NCBI RefSeq assembly: GCF_003696215.1
Contig: NZ_RFFG01000020.1
Coordinates: forward strand, 1-64,000
Direction of reading: 5' to 3'
Source of the DNA: Actinomadura harenae
Lineage (GTDB): Bacteria > Actinomycetota > Actinomycetes > Streptosporangiales > Streptosporangiaceae
DNA: 64,000 nucleotides
Shown: positions 16,554 through 25,946 of the stretch, in pieces
Position numbering within the stretch: the first letter of the stretch is position 1
Layout of the letters: each line of letters opens with the position of its first letter
Made by a program: the position numbers and the translations under genes
The notes under the pieces: generated by a model
What the model was told of the DNA's origin: nothing
Database searches by the model: none
The model's input: only the letters and a program-made list of their open reading frames with translations

Positions 16554-16841
16554 CTACTCGACGGCCGCCGCTGTCGCCGACGCCGGCTCCACCACCGGTC
16601 CTTCGGCGTCCGTGTCCCGCTCTCCGTCGTTCCGCGTGGTTCTCGGCCGGCTGCGCGGGACGGGCAGGACGGGCGCGCAGTCGTCGCACGCCACCACCTC
16701 CCGGCCGTCCGGCAGTCGCCCGACGCGCACGCGCGGACGTGGCCACCTCTTGTGGCAGACGACGCACGCGTCGCCCTCACGTTGCGCGGCGCTCAGCGCG
16801 CTGGGATCGAACCTCAGCTCGCCCTGCGGAACCATTGCCAT
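16554..16841 (-). CDS. small zinc-ribbon-like hypothetical protein
   Basis: The product is 95 residues. It has a CxxC pair (ACVVCHKRW) and a second pair (VACDDC) about 20 residues apart, a typical treble-clef or zinc-ribbon spacing, followed by a polar tail. It probably binds zinc; I do not recognise a named family. The start could be ATG 16841 (MAMVPQ) or ATG 16835 (MVPQ). GGGGGGA is correctly spaced only for the latter, so the real protein may be two residues shorter. It is divergent from the histidine kinase gene. Confidence 0.7.
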   Translation of the reverse strand: MAMVPQGELRFDPSALSAAQREGDACVVCHKRWPRPRVRVGRLPDGREVVACDDCAPVLPVPRSRPRTTRNDGERDTDAEGPVVEPASATAAAVE

Positions 16842-16891
16842 TCCCCCCGTGGCGGGAGTCGGGATCACGTAACTTCAGTTATAGATCGGCG

Positions 16892-16904
16892 ATTGTGTTG
16901 TATC
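16892..16904 (-). promoter_or_regulatory. 13-base element GATACAACACAAT upstream of the zinc-ribbon gene
   Basis: The same 13 bases occur once more at 25838-25850 on the plus strand, upstream of the second hydrolase paralogue. In both copies GTAT precedes them within a few bases. The element sits in a short AT-rich patch that also holds TATAAC on the minus strand. Confidence 0.45.
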
Positions 16905-17071
16905 GGATACGCGGGGTGCAAGTAGCGGCAAAGCATCGGTGCGCCGATATTCCACGCTGTCGTGTCGTGACCTGCGGAGATGCGCCTAATCCGGTAGAGA
17001 GGACGCGGCCCTGGAACGGTCCGGGCGCGTGCTTTGCCGGGTGTTGGACGGTGCCCGCCTAGAAAGGAGAG

Positions 17072-18556
17072 ATGCGGGCCGGTGCCTTCGAGCCGGGGGA
17101 GGAGGCGCCTCGGAGAAGAGGCGTCCGGTCACCGCGCCCGCGCTCCATTCGCGGCCGGGTCACGCTCGCCGCGTCGTTCGGCACCGGGCTGCTGCTGGCG
17201 ATCCTGGTGGCCGCCGCCGGGATCCTGCTCCAGTGGGTCGCCCGCGCGCAGGTGCACGACGAGGCCGCGCAGGCCGCCCGCCGCGTCGCCGTCGCCGCGA
17301 CGTCCGGGAGGCTTCCCGATCCCGTCCCGCCGCAGGGCCGTGCGCTGGCGATCCAGATCGTGGACGACCGGACGGGCCGGGTGCTCGCCGCGTCCGCCGC
17401 GCTGACCGGGAGGCCGCCGATGACGACGCGGCGGCCCGAGTCCAGCGACACCCGCGTGGACGTCCGGATCTGCGGCGACCGGGACGTCGCGCGCGGCTGC
17501 GCGGTCGTGGTCGGGTACGACGTCGTCACCACGTACGGCGAGGCGACGGTGTACGCGGCCGTCCCGGAGCCGTGGTTCGCCGGGAGCCTCGTCGCCGAGG
17601 CCGCGCTCGGCCTCCTCTGCGCCGGGGTGCTCGGGCTGGTCGCGGCCGGGGTGTGGCGGGCGGTCGGCCGGGCGCTGCGGCCCGTCCGCCGGATCGAGCA
17701 GGGCCTCGCCGACATCACCGCGTCGGACCTGTCGCGGCGCGTCCCGGAGCCGGACACCGGGGACGAGATCGCCGGGCTCGCCGCCACCGTGAACGCCACC
17801 CTGGACCGGCTGGAGGCCGCGGTCGCGCAGCAGCGCCGCTTCACCTCGGACGCCTCGCACGAGCTGCGCACCCCGCTGACCGGCCTGCGCACCCGCCTGG
17901 AACTGGCCCTGGACGACCCGGGCGGCACCGACCCGGAGCGCACGATGCGGGACGCGCTGCGCGACGCCGACCGGCTGCACCAGATCGTGGACGACCTGCT
18001 CGCGCTCGCCCGGCTGGACGCCGGCGTCGAGCCCGCCCGGACGGTCCTGGACCTCGGCGAGCTGGTGCGGGCCGAGCAGCGGCGGCGCGATGCGCGTCTT
18101 CCGGTCACGATCGACGCCGAGCCGGGGGTCCTGGTCGTCGGGAACCGGCTGCAGCTCGCCCGCGCCCTGGTGAACCTGCTGGCCAACGCCGACCGGCACG
18201 CCGAGTCCCAGGTGGCGGTGACCGTCCGGGCCGATACGGTCCGGGCCGATACCGTCCGGGCCGACACGGTTCAGGCCGATACCGTCCGGGCCGGTGAGGC
18301 GGGAAACGGGCGGGCGGTCGTCACCGTCACCGTCGCCGACGACGGGCCGGGCGTGCCGCGGGGCGAGCGCGAGCGGATCTTCGACCGGTTCACCCGCCTG
18401 GACGCGGCGCGCAGCCGGGACGCCGGGGGCAGCGGCCTCGGCCTGCCGATCGCGCGGGAGATCGCCGTCCGGCACGGCGGCACGCTCACCGTCGAGGACG
18501 CTCCCGGCGGCGGGGCCGCGTTCGTCCTCTCCCTGCCCCTCGCGGGTCAGGGCTGA
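17072..18556 (+). CDS. orphan membrane sensor histidine kinase
   Basis: The product is 494 residues. A first transmembrane segment near residue 35-58 precedes an extracytoplasmic sensor of about 115 residues. A second transmembrane segment and a HAMP domain ([16 protein letters not shown]) follow, then HisKA with phospho-acceptor H263 ([15 protein letters not shown]). The HATPase has N-box [11 protein letters not shown]1 DDGPGVP and G2 [10 protein letters not shown]. It autophosphorylates and would pass phosphate to a response regulator, but none is adjacent. A five-copy TV(R/Q)AD tandem repeat is inserted in the ATPase domain right after the N-box strand. AAAGGAGAG before ATG 17072 is an excellent ribosome binding site. 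Confidence 0.93.
   Translation: MRAGAFEPGEEAPRRRGVRSPRPRSIRGRVTLAASFGTGLLLAILVAAAGILLQWVARAQVHDEAAQAARRVAVAATSGRLPDPVPPQGRALAIQIVDDRTGRVLAASAALTGRPPMTTRRPESSDTRVDVRICGDRDVARGCAVVVGYDVVTTYGEATVYAAVPEPWFAGSLVAEAALGLLCAGVLGLVAAGVWRAVGRALRPVRRIEQGLADITASDLSRRVPEPDTGDEIAGLAATVNATLDRLEAAVAQQRRFTSDASHELRTPLTGLRTRLELALDDPGGTDPERTMRDALRDADRLHQIVDDLLALARLDAGVEPARTVLDLGELVRAEQRRRDARLPVTIDAEPGVLVVGNRLQLARALVNLLANADRHAESQVAVTVRADTVRADTVRADTVQADTVRAGEAGNGRAVVTVTVADDGPGVPRGERERIFDRFTRLDAARSRDAGGSGLGLPIAREIAVRHGGTLTVEDAPGGGAAFVLSLPLAGQG
18221..18295 (+). repeat. five tandem 15-bp units in the kinase ATPase domain
   Basis: Units begin ACCGTCCGGGCCGAT and differ at a few positions. They encode [20 protein letters not shown] and TVRAG, so the reading frame is kept. 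Confidence 0.9.
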
Positions 18557-18559
18557 CCG

Positions 18560-18611
18560 TCCGCCCGGCACGACGCGGACGGGTTAGGACCGGCGCGCCG
18601 TGCCGGGCGGA
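18560..18611. terminator. bidirectional hairpin terminator
   Basis: TCCGCCCGGCACG (18560-18572) pairs perfectly with 18599-18611 (13 bp) between the convergent kinase and protease genes. Confidence 0.7.
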
Positions 18612-18615
18612 GACG

Positions 18616-19713
18616 TCAGGACGCCTGGGCGGTGTTGTAGAGGTTCTGCGCGTCGGTGCCGAAGTAGGGCCCGAACATGTAGTTCGGCAGGAAGTTGTAC
18701 TTGAAGCTGTTCACCGAGTTCTGCACGCCGGTGCCCGCCGACTCGCTGAAGCTCAGGAACCAGGGGCCGCCGCTCGCGCCGCCGGTCTGGTCGCAGCCGA
18801 TGCCCTGGTCGTTGCTCGTCAGGAAGTCGTCGATGACCGAGCCGGAGCAGTAGATCAGCTTCGTCCCGTCGTAGGGCGACGCCGCCGGGTACCCGAACGC
18901 GTACATGACCTGGCCGCGCGCCTGGTTGAACGCGATGCCCTGCCCGCCGACCACGTCGGTGAGCAGCTGGCCGTTCAGCGGGGCGACCACGGCCGCGCCG
19001 ACGTCGTAGTTGATGTCCTCGCCGGCGGTCCACTGCGGGGTGGACAGGGTCTTGGACGCGGCCCAGGTGCCGTAGGGCGCGTTGCCGTTGGAGTAGCCCG
19101 GGGCGAACACCCAGTCGGTGTGCCAGGCCCCGCCCAGCTTGACGCAGTGCCCGGCGGTGACGACGACGCTCTTGTTGCTGCTGGTGATGGCGTCGCCGGA
19201 GCAGGAGGCGGTCCGGCCCTGGTAGGTGAAGAAGACGCGTCCGGCGGTCTTGGTGATCGCGCCGCCGCCCGTCCAGGCCGCGCCGCCGTTGGGCTGCGAG
19301 TACTGGACGACCGCGGGCAGGCCCTTCTTGACCTGCTCGGGCGTGATCCGCCTCGCGCTGGTCAGCGTGTCCATCGGGGTGGCCGACCGCATCCGCTGCG
19401 GCGTCCAGAACCGGGCCAGCGCCTGCTGGGACGCCGTGCTCGTGGCCAGCGGGTGGACGACCGGCGCCGTGGGACCGGGGGCGAGCGGCGCGGTCGGATC
19501 CGGCGCGGTCGGGTTCGGCGCGGTGGGGTTCGGAGCGGTGGGCTTCGGAGCCGTCGGGTCCGGGAAGTACGGGGCGGTCGGGGTCCGGTCGCGCGGTGCG
19601 GTGGGAGCGGGATCCGCGAGGGCGGGGCCCGCGGCGAGCGGGACGGCGGCGGCCGTGGCGAGCAGCGTCAGGGCGATGCGGCGGGGGGTGGGGCGGTGGG
19701 GGAGGCGTCCCAT
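18616..19713 (-). CDS. secreted trypsin-like serine protease with PTAP-repeat linker
   Basis: The product is 365 residues. A Sec signal peptide ends near residue 33 (AAGPALA). A linker of about 45 residues follows with repeated PTAP units (PTAPKPTAPNPTAPN), then a chymotrypsin-fold peptidase. The triad is visible: His about 189 in VVTAGHC, Asp about 237 in DINYDVG, Ser about 314 in TGGASGGPW. Cys pairs around SCSGDAI/AGHC and YCSG/GCDQTG suggest two disulfides. It is a secreted S1-family peptidase or an outward-facing relative. GAGGAGACC before ATG 19713 fixes the start. Substrate is unknown. Confidence 0.9.
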   Translation of the reverse strand: MGRLPHRPTPRRIALTLLATAAAVPLAAGPALADPAPTAPRDRTPTAPYFPDPTAPKPTAPNPTAPNPTAPDPTAPLAPGPTAPVVHPLATSTASQQALARFWTPQRMRSATPMDTLTSARRITPEQVKKGLPAVVQYSQPNGGAAWTGGGAITKTAGRVFFTYQGRTASCSGDAITSSNKSVVVTAGHCVKLGGAWHTDWVFAPGYSNGNAPYGTWAASKTLSTPQWTAGEDINYDVGAAVVAPLNGQLLTDVVGGQGIAFNQARGQVMYAFGYPAASPYDGTKLIYCSGSVIDDFLTSNDQGIGCDQTGGASGGPWFLSFSESAGTGVQNSVNSFKYNFLPNYMFGPYFGTDAQNLYNTAQAS

Positions 19714-19905
19714 CAGGTCTCCTCGAGTCGGGGGTGGAGACGGGGATGCGAGTGGAGCCCGCCTGCGGACGGTATGCCGGACGAGCTGACAGGGATAGTG
19801 GCATAACTGGACAAAGTCGGTCAGGGGGGCTCGGCGGGTTTGGGTGTTCCAGCATGTGAGGACATCGCGGGGGTTCTGTGCGGGCCGTCCACGGCGTGGC
19901 CGGTC

Positions 19906-21183
19906 ATGGCCGACAATGGGACGGTGACTGGAACCGCGACTGGAACCCCGGCCGGCAACCCCGGAGAAGCCGCCGAGACGGCGCAGCCCCGCGAGGTGGT
20001 GGTGCTCGGCTCGACCGGGTCGATCGGCACGCAGGCCCTCGACGTGATCCGCCGCAATCCCGGGCGGTTCAGGGTGACCGCCCTGGCGGCGGGCGGCGGG
20101 CGGGTGGAGCTGCTCGCCGAGCAGGCCCTGGAGTTCCATCCCGAGGTCGTCGCCGTGGCGCGCGCCTCGGCCGCGCAGGACCTCCAGCTCGCCTTCTACG
20201 CCGAGGCGAAGAAGCGCGGGTACAGCGCGGGCGAGTACCCGATCCCGAAGATCGTCGCCGGTCCGGACACGGTCGCCGAGGTCGCCGCGCTGCCCTGCGA
20301 CGTGGTGCTGAACGGCGTGACCGGTGCGCTCGGCCTCGCCTCCACGCTCGCCGCGCTGGACGCCGGGAGCACCCTCGCGCTCGCCAACAAGGAGTCGCTG
20401 ATCGTCGGCGGCCCGCTGGTGAAGCGGCGGGCCCGTCCCGGGCAGATCGTCCCGGTCGACTCCGAGCACTCGGCGCTCGCGCAGTGCCTGCGCGGCGGGC
20501 GCCCCGAGGAGGTGCGCCGCCTGGTGCTGACCGCGAGCGGCGGGCCGTTCCGCGGCCGCGCCCGCGCCGAGCTGGCGGACGTCACGGTCGAGCAGGCGCT
20601 GAACCACCCGACCTGGGACATGGGCCCGGTCGTCACGATCAACTCGGCGACCCTGGTGAACAAGGCCCTCGAGGTGATCGAGGCGCACCTGCTGTTCGAC
20701 GTGCCGATGGACCGGATCGAGGTCATGGTCCACCCGCAGTCCTACATCCACTCCATGGTCGAGTACGTGGACGGCTCGACCCTCGCGCAGACCAGCCCGC
20801 CCGACATGCGGCTGCCCATCGCGCTCGGCCTCGACTGGCCGGACCGCGTCCCGGACGCCGCCCCCGGCGTGGACTGGACGCGCGCCCACACCTGGGAGCT
20901 GTTCCCGCTCGACGACGAGGCGTTCCCCGCCGTCCGGCTCGCCCGCCACGTCGGAACCGAGGGAGGCACGTTCCCGGCGGTGTTCAACGCGGCCAACGAG
21001 GAGTGCGTCGACGCCTTCAGGGCGGGAACCCTGCCCTTCCTGGGGATAGTCGACACCGTCGCGCGGGTAGTGGAGGAGCACGCGGCGCGCGGCGCCCACC
21101 CGGCGGACCTCACCGTCGAGGACGTCCTCGCCGCGGACGCGTGGGCCCGGGAACGCGCCCGCGCGCTGACCGAGACCGGCTGA
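19906..21183 (+). CDS. dxr: 1-deoxy-D-xylulose 5-phosphate reductoisomerase
   Basis: The product is 425 residues and covers the whole enzyme. It shows the NADPH site [29 protein letters not shown], the metal and substrate region [10 protein letters not shown], and [35 protein letters not shown] and [13 protein letters not shown] follow. It converts DXP to MEP, the committed step of non-mevalonate isoprenoid synthesis, with NADPH and a divalent metal. It is followed by the rip protease and ispG, the usual actinobacterial order. The start is uncertain: ATG 19906 gives a 20-residue tail rich in Thr/Gly, GTG 19924 would shorten it, and neither has a strong ribosome binding site. Confidence 0.97.
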   Translation: MADNGTVTGTATGTPAGNPGEAAETAQPREVVVLGSTGSIGTQALDVIRRNPGRFRVTALAAGGGRVELLAEQALEFHPEVVAVARASAAQDLQLAFYAEAKKRGYSAGEYPIPKIVAGPDTVAEVAALPCDVVLNGVTGALGLASTLAALDAGSTLALANKESLIVGGPLVKRRARPGQIVPVDSEHSALAQCLRGGRPEEVRRLVLTASGGPFRGRARAELADVTVEQALNHPTWDMGPVVTINSATLVNKALEVIEAHLLFDVPMDRIEVMVHPQSYIHSMVEYVDGSTLAQTSPPDMRLPIALGLDWPDRVPDAAPGVDWTRAHTWELFPLDDEAFPAVRLARHVGTEGGTFPAVFNAANEECVDAFRAGTLPFLGIVDTVARVVEEHAARGAHPADLTVEDVLAADAWARERARALTETG

Positions 21184-21241
21184 CCGGGGGAGCGGCCCCC
21201 GGCCGGCCGGTCTGCCCGACCGCCCGAAGGGGGCCCGCCGG

Positions 21242-22444
21242 ATGGCCTTTCTCCTCGGCGCCGTGGCCTTCGTCGTGGCGCTGCTGGTGTCGGTCATGCT
21301 GCACGAGGGCGGGCACCTGCTGACCGCCAAGCGGTTCGGCATGAAGGCCACCCAGTACTTCGTGGGGTTCGGCCCGACGCTGTGGTCCCGGACGCGCGGC
21401 GAGACCGAGTACGGCGTGAAGGCGCTGCCGCTCGGCGGTTTCGTCCGGATCGTCGGCTACACGCCGCTGGAGGAGATCCCGGAGGAGGACCGGGAGCGGG
21501 CCTTCTACCGGCAGCCCGCCGGGCGGCGCGCCGTGGTGATCTCGGCGGGCGTGGTGGTGAACTTCGTGTTCGCCTTCCTCCTGCTCGCCGTGACCGCGAT
21601 GACGGTCGGGGAGTTCCACGCCGGGACGCCGAGCTCCACGGTCGACTCGGTCGGCGCCTGCGTCCCGGCGGGCGCGTCCGCGTCCGCGTCCACGTCCTGC
21701 GCGGGGCGCCCGGTGTCGCCCGCGAAGGCCGCCGGGATCCAGGCCGGGGACCGGATCGTGATCTTCAACGGGACGCCGGTCGCCGACTGGACGCAGTTCC
21801 GGGACGCGATCGACAGGGCTCGTCCCGGCCAGGTCGTCCCGGTGGTCGTCGAGCGCGGCGGCTCGCGGCTGACCTTCCGGGTCACCCTCGCGGGCGTGGA
21901 CGGCGCGGCCTTCATCGGCGTCGCGTCCAAGATCGTCGGACGGCACTACGAGCGGCTGGGCCCGGTCGCCGCCCTCGGCTACGCGGGCGAGTCGCTCGGC
22001 ACGATGCTCAAGGCCGTGGGGCAGGTCGTGGTGAGCCTGCCGCAGGCGGTGCCCAAGCTGTTCTCCCCGGACCGGGCGAGCACTCCCGGCGGCCAGGTCG
22101 GCAGTGTGGTCGGGGCCACGGAGGTGTCCGGCCAGATCTTCTCCTCGCACAGCTCGGCCCGCGACAAGACCTTCCTGTTCCTCCAGCTGGTGGTGTCGAT
22201 CAACGTCTTCCTCGGCGCCCTGAACGTGGTGCCGCTGCTGCCCCTGGACGGCGGGCACCTGGCCGTCGTGGCCTACGAGCGGGTCCGGGCGCGGCTGGCC
22301 CGGCGGAAGGGCCTGCCGGACCCCGGCCCGGTCGATATGACCAAGCTCATGCCGATCACGTATCTGGCCGTCCTGATACTGGTGGGGTTCGGGTTGCTCC
22401 TGATAGTCGCGGACCTGTTCAACCCCCTCCAGATACCCGGATGA
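21242..22444 (+). CDS. rip: site-2-type intramembrane zinc metalloprotease
   Basis: The product is 400 residues. It carries the zinc motif HEGGH at residues 21-25 in the first membrane segment and the second ligand motif LDGGH (D336). A PDZ domain lies between, near residues 160-225 (AKAAGIQAGDRIVIFNG). At least three more hydrophobic segments are present. This is the RseP/Rip1 family that cleaves membrane-bound anti-sigma factors and other single-span proteins. It lies between dxr and ispG in many actinomycetes. GGGGG upstream and ATG 21242 give the start. An Ala/Ser-rich stretch (GASASASTS) precedes the PDZ domain. Confidence 0.94.
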   Translation: MAFLLGAVAFVVALLVSVMLHEGGHLLTAKRFGMKATQYFVGFGPTLWSRTRGETEYGVKALPLGGFVRIVGYTPLEEIPEEDRERAFYRQPAGRRAVVISAGVVVNFVFAFLLLAVTAMTVGEFHAGTPSSTVDSVGACVPAGASASASTSCAGRPVSPAKAAGIQAGDRIVIFNGTPVADWTQFRDAIDRARPGQVVPVVVERGGSRLTFRVTLAGVDGAAFIGVASKIVGRHYERLGPVAALGYAGESLGTMLKAVGQVVVSLPQAVPKLFSPDRASTPGGQVGSVVGATEVSGQIFSSHSSARDKTFLFLQLVVSINVFLGALNVVPLLPLDGGHLAVVAYERVRARLARRKGLPDPGPVDMTKLMPITYLAVLILVGFGLLLIVADLFNPLQIPG

Positions 22445-22546
22445 CACGGGATAGCTACAAACAGTGACCGACTTCGTCACCCGTCCGCGTCACGTCACCC
22501 ACCTCAGGCACTTAGGCTTGGGTGGGCGAAAGCGTGAGGGAGTGGG

Positions 22547-23743
22547 ATGAGCGTTTCACTGGGTATTCCGACGATCCGGAGCGGCGACGGAGAGGCTGCC
22601 GGGGCGGCCTGGCCGCTCGGCGAACGTCGCAAGTCCCGGCAGATCATGGTCGGCGGCGTGCCGGTGGGCGGCGACGCCCCGGTGTCGGTGCAGTCGATGA
22701 CCACGACGCTCACGGCCGACGTGAACAGCACGCTCCAGCAGATCGCGGAGCTGACCGCGTCCGGCTGCCAGATCGTCCGCGTGGCCGTCCCGTCGCAGGA
22801 CGACGCGGAGGCGCTCCCGGCGATCGCGCGCAAGTCCCCGATCCCGGTGATCGCCGACATCCACTTCCAGCCGAAGTACGTGTTCGCGGCGATCGAGGCC
22901 GGCTGCGCCGCGGTCCGGGTGAACCCGGGCAACATCAAGAAGTTCGACGACAAGGTCGGCGAGATCGCCCGGGCCGCCAAGGACGCGGGCGTCCCGATCC
23001 GGATCGGCGTGAACGCCGGTTCCCTCGACAAGCGCCTCCTGGAGAAGTACGGCAAGGCCACGCCCGAGGCGCTGGTCGAGTCCGCCCTCTGGGAGTGCTC
23101 CCTGTTCGAGGAGCACGACTTCCGCGACATCAAGATCTCGGTGAAGCACAACGACCCGGTCGTGATGATCGAGGCGTACCGGCAGCTCGCCGCCGCCTGC
23201 GACTACCCGCTCCACCTCGGCGTCACCGAGGCCGGTCCGGCGTTCCAGGGCACGATCAAGTCGTCGGTGGCGTTCGGCGCGCTGCTGGCGCAGGGCATCG
23301 GCGACACCATCCGGGTGTCCCTGTCGGCCCCTCCGGTCGAGGAGGTCAAGGTCGGCACGCAGATCCTGGAGTCCCTCGGGCTGAAGCAGCGGGGCCTGGA
23401 GATCGTGTCCTGCCCGTCCTGCGGCCGCGCCCAGGTCGACGTGTACACCCTGGCCGAAGAGGTCACCGCCGGGCTGAAGGGCTTCCCCGTCCCGCTGCGC
23501 GTCGCCGTCATGGGCTGCGTCGTGAACGGCCCGGGCGAGGCCCGCGAGGCCGACCTCGGCGTGGCGTCCGGCAACGGCAAGGGCCAGATCTTCGTCAAGG
23601 GCAAGGTCGTCAAGACCGTCCCGGAGGCGCAGATCGTCGAGACCCTCATCGAGGAGGCGATGCGCATCGCCGAGGAGATGGGCCTCGAGATCGGCGAGGA
23701 CGGCACGGTGAGCGGCCCCGGAGCCACCGTCACGGTCTCCTGA
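22547..23743 (+). CDS. ispG: 4-hydroxy-3-methylbut-2-enyl diphosphate synthase
   Basis: The product is 398 residues, the bacterial IspG length. The TIM barrel shows [14 protein letters not shown], the CxxC SCPSCGRA (C289, C292) and a third ligand C324 in [10 protein letters not shown] that hold the 4Fe-4S cluster. It makes HMBPP from MEcPP, the penultimate step of the MEP pathway, so it works in the same route as dxr 1.4 kb upstream. GGGAGTGGG before ATG 22547 is the ribosome binding site. In many actinomycetes ispG is directly followed by the GNAT gene that here lies 9 kb away, after the hydrolase array. Confidence 0.97.
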   Translation: MSVSLGIPTIRSGDGEAAGAAWPLGERRKSRQIMVGGVPVGGDAPVSVQSMTTTLTADVNSTLQQIAELTASGCQIVRVAVPSQDDAEALPAIARKSPIPVIADIHFQPKYVFAAIEAGCAAVRVNPGNIKKFDDKVGEIARAAKDAGVPIRIGVNAGSLDKRLLEKYGKATPEALVESALWECSLFEEHDFRDIKISVKHNDPVVMIEAYRQLAAACDYPLHLGVTEAGPAFQGTIKSSVAFGALLAQGIGDTIRVSLSAPPVEEVKVGTQILESLGLKQRGLEIVSCPSCGRAQVDVYTLAEEVTAGLKGFPVPLRVAVMGCVVNGPGEAREADLGVASGNGKGQIFVKGKVVKTVPEAQIVETLIEEAMRIAEEMGLEIGEDGTVSGPGATVTVS

Positions 23744-23752
23744 CACGACGGA

Positions 23753-23820
23753 CACACCCGGCCCCTGGGCACACCTGACTCCTGGGCACACCTGGCTCCT
23801 GGACACACCTGGCCCCTCCG
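23753..23820 (+). repeat. four tandem 17-bp units after ispG
   Basis: Four units of 17 bases (for example CACACCTGACTCCTGGG) lie head to tail starting ten bases after the ispG stop. Divergence between units is one to four bases. Confidence 0.88.
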
Positions 23821-23876
23821 TCGCCGGAGGGACGCCGAGGCCGCGCCCCCTCGGGTGCACCTCCGCGCGCACGCGA

Positions 23877-23904
23877 AGCCCCTGGGACATCCCAGGGGCT
23901 TTTT
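23877..23904 (+). terminator. rho-independent terminator of the dxr-rip-ispG unit
   Basis: AGCCCCTGGG (23877-23886) pairs perfectly with 23891-23900, loop ACAT, followed by a T-run (TTTT after the stem's final T). Confidence 0.92.
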
Positions 23905-23914
23905 CGCGTTCATG

Positions 23915-23954
23915 GTGATTTTTACCTTCCCCTCATCTAAGCGACAAAAATCAC
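23915..23954. promoter_or_regulatory. 9-bp inverted repeat in the AT-rich promoter region of hydrolase 1
   Basis: GTGATTTTT (23915-23923) and AAAAATCAC (23946-23954) are perfect complements 22 bases apart, in the only strongly AT-rich segment upstream of the array. It may be an operator. A -10/-35 pair could not be chosen with confidence. The rest of the 23744-24081 gap holds the repeats and terminator listed separately. Confidence 0.45.
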
Positions 23955-24081
23955 GAAAAGGCAACCATGTAACAACGATCGATGCCTTTGGGGTACCTCC
24001 GCGACCTCCGTGATCGCCAAGATTTCGGGCGAATCACCGTGAACCGGACCCGTTGGAGGGTCCGGTGTGGAGGAGTGGTCT

Positions 24082-25701
24082 GTGAAGAGACTCGTCATCG
24101 TGGCAGCGACGGCCGGCCTGGGGGTCACCGCCCTCGGAGCCACCGCCGCTTCGGCCGCCACCGGCTCCGTCGACGCCAACCAGGTGTCCAAGGTCAAGTG
24201 GCACGCGTGTTCCACCGACTTCGTCAAGACGGTGGCGGCGAACTACGACCCGATCTTCCCGGTCTCGAAGATCGTGCAGTGCGGTCAGCTCCAGGTTCCG
24301 CTGGACTACGCCAAGCCGAACGGCAAGAAGATCAGCCTGTTCGTGACGAAGACCCCGCACAACGGCAAGGGCAAGGCCAAGGGCTCGATCGTCGTCAACC
24401 CGGGTGGCCCGGGCGGCGCGGGCGGCATCTTCGGCCCGCGCGTGTTCGCGCAGAACTCCCCGGCGATGCGCGCCGCCTACGACGTCATCGGGTTCGACCC
24501 GCGCGGCGTCGGCGACAGCAAGCCGTCCCTGAGCTGCGACACCGCCTACGGCCGTGAGCCGCGTCCGGACTACGGCAACGGCGACGCCAAGTCGGAGAAG
24601 ATCTGGCTGAAGCGCACCTACGGCTACGACGCCGCGTGCAAGAAGGCCGACAAGATCGGCCTGCTGAAGCACATCCACACGACCGACTCGGCGCGGGACG
24701 TCAACTCGATCCGCATCGCCGTCGGCAGCAAGAAGCTCGACTACTACGGCGCCTCCTACGGCACGTACCTGGGCTCGGTCTACGCGACCATGTTCCCGAC
24801 CAAGGTCGGCCGCATGGTCCTCGACGGCGTCGTCGGCCCGTCCGGCGTCTGGTACCAGGCCAACCTGGACCAGAACGTCGCGTTCAACAAGAACATGGAC
24901 TACTACTTCGGCTGGGTCGCGAAGTACGACTCCGTGTACCACCTGGGCAAGACCCAGAAGGAGGTTCGCTCCTACTTCTACGGTCTGCGCTCCAAGCTCG
25001 CGAAGAAGCCGGTCTACTCGGCCGACAAGAGCGCGGCGGCCAGCTCCGACAGCCTCGTCGACGTGGCCCAGAACGCCGGCTACCGTCGCAGCGCGTCCAT
25101 GTGGAACATGGTGGCCACCGGCCTGTCCGCCTACAAGAAGGGCGACATCGCCACCTTCGTCGACACCTTCGGTGGCCCGACGTCCGGCCCGGTGGACGAC
25201 AACGAGTTCGCCGTCTACAACGCCGTCCAGTGCACCGACGTGCAGTGGCCGACGAGCTGGAAGAAGTGGCACAAGGACAACGTCAAGTCGAACAAGATCG
25301 CCCCGTTCGGGACCTGGGGCAACGTCTGGTTCAACTCGCCGTGCCTCGGCTGGCCGGCCAAGGCCGCCAAGCCGGTCAACGTCGGCGCGGTCAAGAACCT
25401 GCCGAAGAACATCCTGATGTTCCAGGCGACCGACGACGCCGCGACCCCGTACAAGGGCGCGCAGGACATGCAGCGCCGCCTCAAGGGCTCGCACCTGGTC
25501 GTCCAGGACGGCGACCGCACGCACTGCATCGTGCACCGCGGTTCGGCGGCGGTGGACGCCTACTTCGACGCGTACTTCCTGAACGGGAAGCTGCCGTCGA
25601 AGAGCACCGTGCACGTCCCGCAGCTGGGTGACCCCACCCCGCCCGCCGGGATGCGCAGCGCGGCCGCCACGGGCGCCCTGCTGAACGACGTCCTCAAGTA
25701 A
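24082..25701 (+). CDS. secreted alpha/beta hydrolase, tripeptidyl-aminopeptidase-like (paralogue 1 of 5)
   Basis: The product is 539 residues. A Sec signal peptide covers residues 1-25 (KRLVIVAATAGLG...ASA). The fold is the S33 proline-iminopeptidase/tripeptidyl aminopeptidase type: oxyanion motif NPGGPGGAGG, nucleophile S225 in GASYGTYLG, acid near D451 in DDAATPY, base H481 in DRTHCIVH. A large lid of about 220 residues separates Ser from Asp. Relatives in Streptomyces (Tap/SlpD/SlpE) trim tripeptides from exported proteins. GTG 24082 lies six bases after GGAGGAG, which overrules the upstream in-frame GTG at 24067. It is the first of five tandem copies and has its own terminator. Substrate specificity is inferred from family only. 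Confidence 0.9.
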   Translation: MKRLVIVAATAGLGVTALGATAASAATGSVDANQVSKVKWHACSTDFVKTVAANYDPIFPVSKIVQCGQLQVPLDYAKPNGKKISLFVTKTPHNGKGKAKGSIVVNPGGPGGAGGIFGPRVFAQNSPAMRAAYDVIGFDPRGVGDSKPSLSCDTAYGREPRPDYGNGDAKSEKIWLKRTYGYDAACKKADKIGLLKHIHTTDSARDVNSIRIAVGSKKLDYYGASYGTYLGSVYATMFPTKVGRMVLDGVVGPSGVWYQANLDQNVAFNKNMDYYFGWVAKYDSVYHLGKTQKEVRSYFYGLRSKLAKKPVYSADKSAAASSDSLVDVAQNAGYRRSASMWNMVATGLSAYKKGDIATFVDTFGGPTSGPVDDNEFAVYNAVQCTDVQWPTSWKKWHKDNVKSNKIAPFGTWGNVWFNSPCLGWPAKAAKPVNVGAVKNLPKNILMFQATDDAATPYKGAQDMQRRLKGSHLVVQDGDRTHCIVHRGSAAVDAYFDAYFLNGKLPSKSTVHVPQLGDPTPPAGMRSAAATGALLNDVLK

Positions 25702-25715
25702 GCGACGTCCCCCTG

Positions 25716-25755
25716 CCGGGCCCCGCCTCCTCGGAGGCGGGGCCCGGTTCCTTTT
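25716..25755 (+). terminator. terminator after hydrolase 1
   Basis: A 15-base arm at 25716-25730 pairs with 25733-25747 (a 13-bp stem with a tetraloop in practice), followed by TTCCTTTTT. Confidence 0.9.
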
Positions 25756-25837
25756 TGGTCGGCCGAATATCACCTATTCAGCCTCGGTGTCCTGAATCGG
25801 CCTGATCTCGATCGGGTCTCGGCGAGGACTCGGTATG

Positions 25838-25850
25838 GATACAACACAAT
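25838..25850 (+). promoter_or_regulatory. 13-base element GATACAACACAAT upstream of hydrolase 2
   Basis: An exact copy of the element at 16892-16904, here about 100 bases before the start codon of hydrolase 2. Chance recurrence of 13 bases in this window is unlikely. Confidence 0.45.
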
Positions 25851-25946
25851 TTGGCGGCTGACTTCCCATATGTCGCGTTGACGAAGATCGCTCGGTACGT
25901 CCATTTCAGGACCCTCCCGCGCGGGGGTCCGAAGGAGGAGTGGTCC

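Noticed and set aside
23753..23820. CRISPR array from the 17-bp repeats
   Set aside because: Units are contiguous with no spacers and no cas genes are near.
24061..24081. Alternative GTG 24067 as start of hydrolase 1
   Set aside because: It lies inside the purine-rich GGAGGAG signal, which is correctly spaced for GTG 24082.
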